Of a DNA stretch of 5,321 nucleotides, positions 1-5,321 are shown piece by piece. This DNA comes from Solirubrobacterales bacterium (GTDB lineage Bacteria > Actinomycetota > Thermoleophilia > Solirubrobacterales > Solirubrobacteraceae). Where the stretch lies: positions 1 through 5,321 of the forward strand of contig JAOPZU010000332.1 of the NCBI GenBank assembly GCA_025963955.1, read 5' to 3'. Made by a program: the position numbers and the translations under genes. Under the pieces are notes generated by a model that did no database searches, was not told where the DNA came from, and saw only the letters and a program-made list of their open reading frames with translations. Within the stretch, counting starts at the first letter, position 1. Each line of letters begins with the position of its first letter.

Positions 1-1
1 G

Positions 2-361
2 AGGAGCCACGCGAGCCGCGCGCTCCGCGAGGCGCTGCGCGACGCGCTGGCCAGCCCGTCGGCCGCGGTCCGGCGCCTGCGCCACGCTCGCACGAGCGTC
101 TGCTTCGTCGTCGGCGAGGACCGGATCACGCTGCTGCTGGACCGCTCCCCGCCGCAGCTCGCGGATGACGACGAGCCGGCGCAGATCGAGATCGAGCTCA
201 GCCACGCGCAGGCGCAGGAGTACGCGGAGGGCCGGCTCTCGCTGGTGGAGGCGCTCGTCCGCGGTGAGGTCTCCGCGCACGGCCCCGTTCGCCGCTTCAT
301 GGAGGTCGACCCGATCCTGCGGCGCCTGCTCGCCCCCGCACGCGACGCGGTGGCTGCGCAA
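2..361 (+). other. SCP2-like (sterol carrier) domain region, N-terminal part of the ABC ATPase fusion
   Basis: This domain-level entry lies within the fused ATPase gene. SCP2 domains bind sterols, fatty acids or other lipids in a hydrophobic tunnel. The visible part has the usual late-domain pattern: a beta strand ITLLLDR, an alternating strand AQIEIELS (residues 60-67), then G77-R-L-S leading into a helix, ALVRGEVSAHG (84-94) and a hydrophobic helix ending in PILRRLL. This matches the family scheme in which a low-level 'activity' segment is followed by a G-x-(L/I) helix and an L-x-x-G-x-(V/I)-x-x-x-G turn. The N-terminal strands lie outside the window, so domain completeness cannot be judged. 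The assignment rests on pattern recognition rather than a profile search; another small alpha/beta lipid-binding fold is possible. Confidence 0.6.
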
Positions 362-1168
362 GGCGGGCGCGCCGACGTGGCGGCGGGGGAAACCCGGGCG
401 ATGCCCGTCGAGCTGCTGGCCATCGAGACCCGTGGCCTGCACAAGAGCTTCGGGTCCGCGCACATCATGCAGGGCTGCGACCTGCAGGTCCCCGAGGGTG
501 TCATCTCGGTGATCCTGGGTCCTTCCGGAACCGGCAAGAGCGTGATGCTCCAGCACATCATCGGCCTGCTGCGCCCGGACGCCGGCGACGTCCTGATCCG
601 CGGGAACAAGCTCAGCGACATGAGCCGCAGCGAGATCCTCGGCCTGCGCCGCGAAATCGGCGTCATGTTCCAGGACGGCGCCCTCTTCAGCAACATGAAC
701 GTGTACGACAACGTCGCGTTCCCCCTGCGCCAGCACACCAACCTGCCGGAAGCGAAGATCGAGCGCGTGGTCAGCGCGCGCCTGCGCGACGTGGGCCTTG
801 CCGGCTCGGGCGGGCGCATGCCCGGCGAGCTCTCGGGCGGCATGCGCAAGCGCGCCGGACTGGCTCGGTCGCTCGTGCTGGAGCCCGGGATCATCCTCTG
901 CGACGAACCCGACTCCGGGCTGGATCCGGTGCGGACAAGCCTCCTCGGCGACCTGCTCGTCGAGCAGCACGCGGAGCACGGGGGCACGATGGTGGTCGTG
1001 ACGCACAACGTGCCGTTGGCGCGGCAGATCGCCGACCACATCAGCGTCCTGTGGCAGGGCAAGGTCCTTGAATCCGGGCTCGCCGACGAGATCTTCGCGT
1101 CCCGCTCGCCCTTCGTCCGCCAGTTCCTCGCCAGCGACACGACCGGTCCGCTCACGATGGACGCCTGA
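2..1168 (+). CDS. SCP2-like domain fused to Mce/MlaF-type ABC transporter ATPase (5' partial)
   Basis: This is the ATP-hydrolysing subunit of a Mce/Mla-type lipid importer; it should act on the cytoplasmic face with YrbE/MlaE-like permeases and Mce substrate-binding proteins. The frame is open from the left edge and 388 residues are visible. Residues about 33-120 resemble the C-terminal part of an SCP2 domain. The ATPase begins near residue 134 and is complete: Walker A GPSGTGKS (173-180), Q-loop Q224, signature LSGGMRKR (277-284), Walker B and D-loop DEPDSGLDP (301-309), H-loop H335. The DEPDSGLDPVRT stretch and LSGGMRKR signature are typical of the MceG/Mkl/MlaF family, as is the C-terminal VRQFL...GPL motif. 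No stop separates the two domains, and third positions are G/C throughout, so I read one fused protein. The true start lies upstream of the window. An in-frame ATG at 401, ten bases after a GGGGGA-like purine run, could alternatively start an ATPase-only product of 255 residues. ATPase family call is strong; the lipid substrate is unknown. Confidence 0.9.
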   Translation, partial: RSHASRALREALRDALASPSAAVRRLRHARTSVCFVVGEDRITLLLDRSPPQLADDDEPAQIEIELSHAQAQEYAEGRLSLVEALVRGEVSAHGPVRRFMEVDPILRRLLAPARDAVAAQGGRADVAAGETRAMPVELLAIETRGLHKSFGSAHIMQGCDLQVPEGVISVILGPSGTGKSVMLQHIIGLLRPDAGDVLIRGNKLSDMSRSEILGLRREIGVMFQDGALFSNMNVYDNVAFPLRQHTNLPEAKIERVVSARLRDVGLAGSGGRMPGELSGGMRKRAGLARSLVLEPGIILCDEPDSGLDPVRTSLLGDLLVEQHAEHGGTMVVVTHNVPLARQIADHISVLWQGKVLESGLADEIFASRSPFVRQFLASDTTGPLTMDA

Positions 1169-1362
1169 TGCGGGACGACGCCGGCACGTGCTGGTCGCGG
1201 ACCCGGGCGGACGGCGCCGTCGCGTCCGAGGACATCGTCCTGATCCGGGACGGGTCGTGCCTGCTGCTCTTCCGGCGCAGCGGCGATCGCTACCACGACC
1301 TCGGCCGCTACACCTCGCCGAGCCGGGCCTTCGCCCGGCTCGACGAGTTCGAGACGGAGTGA
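1168..1362 (+). CDS. Small hypothetical protein, 64 aa, translationally coupled to the ABC ATPase
   Basis: I do not recognise a family for this 64-residue protein. Its ATG shares one base with the TGA of the ATPase gene (TGATG), which implies coupled translation; a weak GATGGA purine run six bases upstream may assist. Coding reality is supported by third positions: every codon before the stop ends in G or C except one (gat). The protein is charged, rich in Arg and Asp, with two cysteines (C8 and one in the central DGSCLLLF strand). It has a short hydrophobic core (IVLIRDGSCLLLF) followed by RYHDLGRY, reminiscent of a small beta-sheet protein. It has no signal peptide or membrane helix, so it should be cytosolic. 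Its position suggests an accessory or regulatory partner of the ATPase, but this is inference only. Confidence 0.7.
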   Translation: MRDDAGTCWSRTRADGAVASEDIVLIRDGSCLLLFRRSGDRYHDLGRYTSPSRAFARLDEFETE

Positions 1363-1388
1363 GCGCTCGGCGACGTCGCGGGCGCTTT
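1363..1388 (+). terminator. Possible weak intrinsic terminator or attenuator hairpin
   Basis: Immediately after the stop codon of the 64-aa gene, 1363-1372 can pair with 1377-1385 to form a GC-rich stem of nine pairs with one G-U wobble and one bulged G, closing on the tetraloop ACGT. Three T residues (1386-1388) follow. The core includes the perfect palindrome GCGACGTCGC (1370-1379). The T tract is short, so full termination is uncertain, and GC-rich DNA forms such hairpins by chance. Its position in the only gap between genes makes it a candidate boundary between two transcription units or an attenuator within one. Confidence 0.35.
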
Positions 1389-1409
1389 CCCGACCACGAC
1401 CCGTCATCC

Positions 1410-1415
1410 AGGAGA
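1410..1415 (+). promoter_or_regulatory. Shine-Dalgarno sequence deciding the TTG start at 1421
   Basis: AGGAGA lies five bases upstream of TTG at 1421. It is the strongest ribosome-binding site in the window and selects this non-ATG start over the later in-frame ATG at 1445. I see no convincing -35/-10 pair in the 35 bases between the hairpin and this site. Confidence 0.75.
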
Positions 1416-1420
1416 ACCCG

Positions 1421-2455
1421 TTGACCGACAACACGTCGTACTTCATGAACGCGCAGGTCGCCGACTCGTTCGGCACCGCCGAGGCGCACGACGAGCTGAT
1501 GCACCGGTCGGCGCGGGAGAGCCAGCCGCATCCCGCGCTGGTCGAGACGGTCTTCGCCGGCTTCAACGTCCCCGAGGCCGGCATCCACTGCCTGAACTAC
1601 ATCTGGCTGCATCCCAACCTGCGGCTCATGAGCGGCGGCGCCTGGTGCTGGCAGGGCCACAAGCACGGTCAGCTGGAGGCCGAGCTTTTCGACATGCGCG
1701 ACTTCGTCGCGGACACGCCGATCACGGACGACGGCGGTGACCTCGACGACGTGAGGCTCCCGGGCGGGTACCGGCATCAGGTCGTGCGCCCGCTCGAGGA
1801 GGTCCGGATGACGTACGAGGACCCGGCGCGCGGCAACGCCTTCGACGTGACGCTGGAGGCGGTCATGCCCGCGGCGATGCTCCCATCGGGACGGCACTTC
1901 GACCAGATCATGCGGACCTCGGGGACGCTGCGCCTGCGCGGCGAGGAGTACGCGGTCGACGGGCTCAGCGTCCGTGACCGCTCCTGGGGCGAAGCCCGGA
2001 CCGAGGACCCCGCGGGGATGTCCGCGATCCACTGGCTCGTCGCGGCGTTCTCCAAGGACTACGCGATCCACGTCACCGGCCTGGAGGATCCCGAGACGGC
2101 GCAGTGGCGTGACCGCTTCCCGGAGGACGGCGCGCTCGCGCAGCAGATGAACCGCGGCTGGGTGTGGAAGGACGGCACGCTGCGCACCGTCACGTCCGCC
2201 CGCATCCAGACGGAGTGGGACGTGGCCGGGCGGCGGCAGGCGGCGCACGAGGTGCAGGTGACCGACGACACGGGCGAGGTGCACCGGCTCGCGGGGGAGC
2301 TGGTCGCCTCGTGCCCGTGGCACACGTGGTCGAACGTCCACATGTCCGTCGGGCTGACCCGCTGGGAGTGCGGCGGCCACGTCGGCCACGGCGACAGCCA
2401 GGTGGCGATGTGGACCGACTTCGTCCGCTCGGCCTTCGCGGGGGCGACGCGATGA
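1421..2455 (+). CDS. DUF7064/CrtC-AttH-like calycin-fold protein, function unknown
   Basis: This 344-residue protein resembles the DUF7064 group, whose C-terminal half relates to the AttH/CrtC (hydroxyneurosporene hydratase-like) lipocalin-type barrels that bind hydrophobic molecules. The best marker is RDRSWGEAR at 185-193, the family's R-D-(R/H)-S-W-G signature, preceded by a G-L-S-V strand. Many short aromatic-rich beta strands flank it (IWLHPNLRLMSGGAWCW early; HWLVAAF, IHVTGL and GWVWKDG later), and the C-terminus carries HVGHGDSQVAMW. No signal peptide or membrane helix is seen, so it is probably cytosolic. Start is TTG with a strong AGGAGA site. Its stop overlaps the next gene's ATG by four bases (ATGA). 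Known relatives in this superfamily include terpenoid-modifying enzymes, but the reaction here is not known; binding or modifying a lipophilic substrate handled by the two downstream enzymes is inference. Family assignment is moderately sure, gene reality very sure. Confidence 0.8.
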   Translation: MTDNTSYFMNAQVADSFGTAEAHDELMHRSARESQPHPALVETVFAGFNVPEAGIHCLNYIWLHPNLRLMSGGAWCWQGHKHGQLEAELFDMRDFVADTPITDDGGDLDDVRLPGGYRHQVVRPLEEVRMTYEDPARGNAFDVTLEAVMPAAMLPSGRHFDQIMRTSGTLRLRGEEYAVDGLSVRDRSWGEARTEDPAGMSAIHWLVAAFSKDYAIHVTGLEDPETAQWRDRFPEDGALAQQMNRGWVWKDGTLRTVTSARIQTEWDVAGRRQAAHEVQVTDDTGEVHRLAGELVASCPWHTWSNVHMSVGLTRWECGGHVGHGDSQVAMWTDFVRSAFAGATR

Positions 2456-3573
2456 GCGCGGTGGCGGAGGACCTGGGTGCGTACCTCGTGGCCGGACGCG
2501 TCGCGTCGCACCTGCCGGCGGATGCCGGCGCAGGAGACGAGACCGCCGTGCGCACGGTCCGCCAGGGCATCCAGGACGGCGTCGAAGCCGAGCGCCTCGG
2601 CTTCCGCACGGTGTACCTGTCCGAGCGCTGGAACCTGAAGGAGGCCGGGGTGTTCCTCGGCGCGGTCGGGGCGCTCACGGAGCGGGTCGCGCTGGCGACC
2701 GGGCTCGTGTCCCCGTCCCGCCGCCACGTGCTGCACATGGCCGCGTTCAGCGCCACCATGCACGCGGCGTGCGGCCCGCGGTTCGTGCTCGGCCTCGGCC
2801 GCGGAGACCACGCCTACCTGCGCCACGAGGGCCTGCGCACGGCCGGCTTCGACGGCATCTGCGACTACGTGGACATCCTCCGCCGGCTCTGGGCGGGTGA
2901 GACCGTCACTTATGACGGACCGGCCGGCACCTACACCGACATCAAGCTCGGGGACGTCTACGAGGGCGAGCAGCCCAAGGTCTTCTACGGATCGTTCGGT
3001 CTGCCCAAGGCCGCAGCGGCCGTCGCGCGGAGCTTCGACGGCGTGATCCTGCCGCCCATGCTGACGCCAGAGGCCACCGCGGGATCGGTCGCGCGGCTGC
3101 GGGCCGCCTGCGAGCACCTCGACCGCGACCCGGCGTCGCTGCACATCGTGCAGTGCCTCGTCACCGCCCCTGACCTCGGCGAATCGGAGGCACGAACGCT
3201 CGCCCACGCCCGCGCGGTGACCTACCTGCAGGCGCCTGAGTACGGCAACTCGCTCGTGCGCGTCAACGGCTGGGATCCCGCGCCGGTGGAGGCCCTACGT
3301 GCCGCGATGCGCGAGCGCCAGGCGCACGTCACGGACGAGCTCGCGGACACTGCGTTCCACCGGCGGGAGCTGCTCGAGCCGGCGACGCTCGTCCCCGACG
3401 AGTGGATGCAGGAGTCCTGTGCGCTGGGGGACGTGGACCACTGCGTCGAGCGCGTGCGCCTCTACCGCGAGGCCGGCGCCGACGAGGTCGCCACCTACGG
3501 CAGCACCCCCGGCCAGAACGCCGGCCTGCTGGCCGCTTGGCGGGATCGGTCCCAGGTCGGTGGCCGGCGATGA
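2452..3573 (+). CDS. Probable F420-dependent LLM-class oxidoreductase (TIGR03857-like)
   Basis: This 373-residue protein belongs to the luciferase-like monooxygenase (LLM) superfamily, TIM-barrel enzymes that use reduced or oxidised coenzyme F420, or FMN, for hydride transfer. Features seen: an N-terminal barrel strand LGAYLVAGR; a helix DGVEAERLGFRTVYLSER (SER at 57-59) continuing WNLKEAG, characteristic of the MSMEG_2249-type TIGR03857 subfamily; VALATGLVSPSRRH; a strand with FVLGLGRGD (111-119), the classic LLM glycine-rich segment; then YVDILRRLWAGE and the insertion region. The C-terminus has ESCALGDVDHC and a helix leading to GADEVATYG, as in LLM barrels. The start at 2452 is chosen because its ATGA overlaps the upstream stop, it has GGGGG seven bases before it, and the protein starts where the family does; upstream in-frame codons belong to the preceding gene. 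F420 rather than FMN is a subfamily inference. The substrate is unknown. Confidence 0.88.
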   Translation: MSAVAEDLGAYLVAGRVASHLPADAGAGDETAVRTVRQGIQDGVEAERLGFRTVYLSERWNLKEAGVFLGAVGALTERVALATGLVSPSRRHVLHMAAFSATMHAACGPRFVLGLGRGDHAYLRHEGLRTAGFDGICDYVDILRRLWAGETVTYDGPAGTYTDIKLGDVYEGEQPKVFYGSFGLPKAAAAVARSFDGVILPPMLTPEATAGSVARLRAACEHLDRDPASLHIVQCLVTAPDLGESEARTLAHARAVTYLQAPEYGNSLVRVNGWDPAPVEALRAAMRERQAHVTDELADTAFHRRELLEPATLVPDEWMQESCALGDVDHCVERVRLYREAGADEVATYGSTPGQNAGLLAAWRDRSQVGGRR

Positions 3574-5321
3574 GCACCCCGCTGATCACCTGGTTCGCCG
3601 ACGCGGCGTGCACCGAGCTCGAGCGAGTCGGCGGCAAGGGGGCGAACCTCGGACGGCTGACGGCGGCCGGCTTCCGCGTGCCGCCCGGGTTCGTCGTGAC
3701 GACGACCGCCTACGACGCCCACGTCGCGCCGCTGCGCGAGGCGCTCCTGGCCGCGATAGCCGCCCTTCCGGACGATGATCCGAGCGCGCGCGACAGCGCC
3801 GTCAGCGCAATGCGTGAGCTGATCGAGGCGGCCGAGGTCCCGAGCCCCGTCGCCGACGCGATCCGCGCCGCCTACGCCGAGCTCGGCGGCGGCTACGTCG
3901 CGGTCCGCTCGTCGGGCACGGCCGAGGATCAGGAGGGGGCGGCGTTCGCCGGGCTGCACGACACGTTCCTCGACGTGCGCGGGGTGGACGAGCTGCTCGA
4001 CGCGGTCCGCCGCGACTGGGCCAGCGCATGGACCGCGCGTGCGGTCGCCTACCGCGCCGCCCGCCGCTTCGACGCGTTCCCGTCCATCGCCGTGGTCGTC
4101 CAGACGATGGTCGAGTCCGACGTCGCCGGCGTCCTCTTCACGGCGAACCCGCTGACGCGTGACCCGTCGCAGGCGTTGATCAACGCGGGCTGGGGGCTCG
4201 GCGAGTCCGTGGTCCAAGGCATCTGCACGCCGGACCACTACGTCGTCGAAACCGCCGGCGGGAGCGTCCTGAAGACCGTCGTGGGGGACAAGGACCTGGA
4301 GATCGTCCGCAACCCCGAGACGGGCCGCGGCGTGCTCCAGCGGCCGGTCGAGGCGGCGCGGCGCACGCGCGCGAGCCTCGAGCCCGCGCAGGTCGTCGAG
4401 CTCGCACGGATCGGCGCGGCCGTTCAGGAGCACTACGACGGCGCACCGCAGGACATCGAGTGGGCGCTTTCCGGGGACGAGCTGTGGCTGCTGCAGGCGC
4501 GGCCGATCACCGGCGTCACCTTCACGACGGCGCCTGACCTCGCCGCGAGCCCGGTCCACGTCCCCGGCCACACCGCGCGCTGGACGACCGCCAACGTCGA
4601 CGAAGGCCTCCCCGGGACCATCACGCCCCTGACCTGGTCGCTGTACTTCCCGCCGACCGAGTCGACGATGCGCGACTGCTGGGTCGACCTCGGTGTCCTG
4701 CGGGAGGAGGACCGCCCGGTCCCGGACGACGTGGACGGCCGCTTCATCTCGGTCGCCTACGGACACGCCATCGCGAACGTCGACCTGATGGGTCAGCTCG
4801 CGGCGCGCGTGCCCGGCGGGTCGGCGGCGCAGATGGAGGAGCAGCTCTTCGGCTCGGTGCAGGGCGGCGGGCCACCGCCGCCGACGGGTCTGGACAAGGT
4901 CGGGCGGTGGCCGTTGGTGGCGATCAAGCTGCCGCGGACGCTGCGACGGGCGGCACGCGCCCTGGACCCGCTCGCCGCCCAGACCACCGCGTGGTGGGCT
5001 CGGCACGCCTTCAGCCTCGCGGACGCGTCGTACCCCGCCGCGATGACGGCGCTGGTCGACGCGCGCAAGCAGTACGAGCGGGTCGTCACCGTGCACATGG
5101 TGCTCTCGATCGCGTCACAGGCGGTGCTCGGCCAGGTCGAGTCGCTGGCCGCGCGCGCCGGACAGCCGGGCCTCGAGCGCGAGCTCATCCGCAGCGTGAA
5201 CGGCACCGCCGAGTTCGACCTGGTCCGCGACCTCTGGGGCCTTGCTCGCGACGAGCTGACGATCGAGCAGTTCGTCGCCGCGCACGGCTACCACGGCCCG
5301 CGCGAGGGGCTCGTGGAATCG
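3570..5321 (+). CDS. PEP synthase/rifampin phosphotransferase-like ATP-grasp enzyme (3' partial)
   Basis: The first 584 residues of a PEP/pyruvate-binding-domain enzyme; the frame is open through the right edge. Members use ATP to phosphorylate a swivelling His domain, which passes phosphate to pyruvate, rifampin or another small molecule. The ATP-grasp (PPDK_N) domain spans about 5-315: GGKGANLG (22-28, K23), VPPGFVVTTTAY, VAVRSSGTAED (R113, E119, D120), QTMV (178-181), GVLFTANP (187-194), NAGWGLGESVVQG (205-217), DIEWAL (E297) and LLQARPIT with R311. After it comes WTTANVDEGLPGTITPLTWS (338-357), the N-V-x-E-x-x-P-G-x-x-T-P-L-T pattern that opens the middle domain in rifampin phosphotransferase-like proteins. 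The middle domain runs to the window edge and includes a GGGPPPP stretch at 432-438. The catalytic-His swivel domain is outside the window. The ATG at 3570 overlaps the LLM gene stop by four bases; the upstream purine site is weak, consistent with re-initiation. A PEP synthase proper usually has a different middle part, so a small-molecule phosphotransferase is preferred. Confidence 0.9.
   Translation, partial: MSTPLITWFADAACTELERVGGKGANLGRLTAAGFRVPPGFVVTTTAYDAHVAPLREALLAAIAALPDDDPSARDSAVSAMRELIEAAEVPSPVADAIRAAYAELGGGYVAVRSSGTAEDQEGAAFAGLHDTFLDVRGVDELLDAVRRDWASAWTARAVAYRAARRFDAFPSIAVVVQTMVESDVAGVLFTANPLTRDPSQALINAGWGLGESVVQGICTPDHYVVETAGGSVLKTVVGDKDLEIVRNPETGRGVLQRPVEAARRTRASLEPAQVVELARIGAAVQEHYDGAPQDIEWALSGDELWLLQARPITGVTFTTAPDLAASPVHVPGHTARWTTANVDEGLPGTITPLTWSLYFPPTESTMRDCWVDLGVLREEDRPVPDDVDGRFISVAYGHAIANVDLMGQLAARVPGGSAAQMEEQLFGSVQGGGPPPPTGLDKVGRWPLVAIKLPRTLRRAARALDPLAAQTTAWWARHAFSLADASYPAAMTALVDARKQYERVVTVHMVLSIASQAVLGQVESLAARAGQPGLERELIRSVNGTAEFDLVRDLWGLARDELTIEQFVAAHGYHGPREGLVES

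Noticed and set aside
245..247. GTG at 245 as start of the ABC ATPase gene
   Set aside because: It falls inside the SCP2-like helix, and the same frame with strong third-position G/C continues upstream to the window edge, so it is an internal Val codon.
165..512. Plus-strand frame of 115 codons over the SCP2-ATPase junction
   Set aside because: Ser/Arg-rich shadow in a different frame from the SCP2-ABC fusion; no motif, poor third-position pattern.
1386..1420. Promoter for the three-gene cassette in the short gap
   Set aside because: No convincing -35 and -10 pair with proper spacing is visible; a promoter here cannot be supported from sequence alone.
1068..1424. Plus-strand frame of 118 codons covering the end of the ATPase, the 64-aa gene and the gap
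   Set aside because: Arg/Pro/Ser-rich shadow that overlaps two better-supported genes.
2164..2451. Upstream in-frame extension of the LLM oxidoreductase (start at 2164)
   Set aside because: This region encodes the conserved C-terminus of the calycin-like protein in another frame; the extension is Arg/Gly-rich and unlike LLM proteins, while ATG 2452 has the ATGA overlap and a purine-rich site.
2059..3207. Minus-strand open frame of 382 codons opposite the calycin-like and LLM genes
   Set aside because: It crosses the junction of two well-supported + strand genes, has no recognisable domain, and is explained by high GC.
3495..5096. Long minus-strand open frame of 533 codons opposite the PEP-synthase-like gene
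   Set aside because: Its translation is Arg-, Gly- and Val-rich with no recognisable motif, and it mirrors a + strand gene with clear conserved ATP-grasp motifs. Such long antisense frames are common in very GC-rich DNA because stop codons are rare.
1..5321. CRISPR array, tRNA, rRNA, insertion sequence or attachment site
   Set aside because: No direct repeat series, RNA-gene signature, transposase motif or terminal inverted repeats were seen; the window is almost entirely protein-coding.

Overview
The window is very GC-rich DNA. In the genuine reading frames almost every third codon position is G or C. A Mce/MlaF-type ABC ATPase close to a probable F420-dependent LLM-class oxidoreductase points to a high-GC actinobacterium that makes coenzyme F420. 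A mycobacterial relative or a deep lineage such as Thermoleophilia/Solirubrobacterales would fit, but the genus cannot be fixed from this sequence. All genes lie on the + strand and are tightly packed. The only gap between genes is 58 bases (1363-1420), and no stretch over 300 bases lacks a gene.

Left part (2-1362). A reading frame already open at the left edge encodes the C-terminal part of an SCP2 (sterol carrier protein 2)-like domain. It continues without a stop into a complete ABC ATPase of the Mce/Mla lipid-transport type (MceG/Mkl/MlaF-like). A 64-codon gene of unknown function follows, with its ATG overlapping the ATPase stop codon by one base. Directly after it is a GC-rich hairpin followed by three T residues, which could be a weak terminator or attenuator.

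Right part (1421-5321). A second set of three genes starts with a TTG codon behind a good Shine-Dalgarno sequence. In order they are: a cytosolic protein resembling the DUF7064/CrtC-AttH-like calycin group; a probable F420-dependent LLM-class oxidoreductase resembling TIGR03857; and the first 584 codons of a PEP-synthase/rifampin-phosphotransferase-like enzyme that runs off the right edge. Both junctions are ATGA overlaps of four bases, so translation of the three genes is probably coupled.

A reasonable but unproven reading is a locus for handling a hydrophobic compound such as a sterol, terpenoid or polyketide. The Mce-type ATPase, with a built-in lipid-binding domain, would power import. 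The calycin-like protein, F420 oxidoreductase and ATP-dependent phosphotransferase-like enzyme would then bind, reduce or oxidise, and phosphorylate the compound. No substrate can be named from the sequence. The two features most worth following up are the SCP2-ABC fusion and the coupled three-gene cassette.
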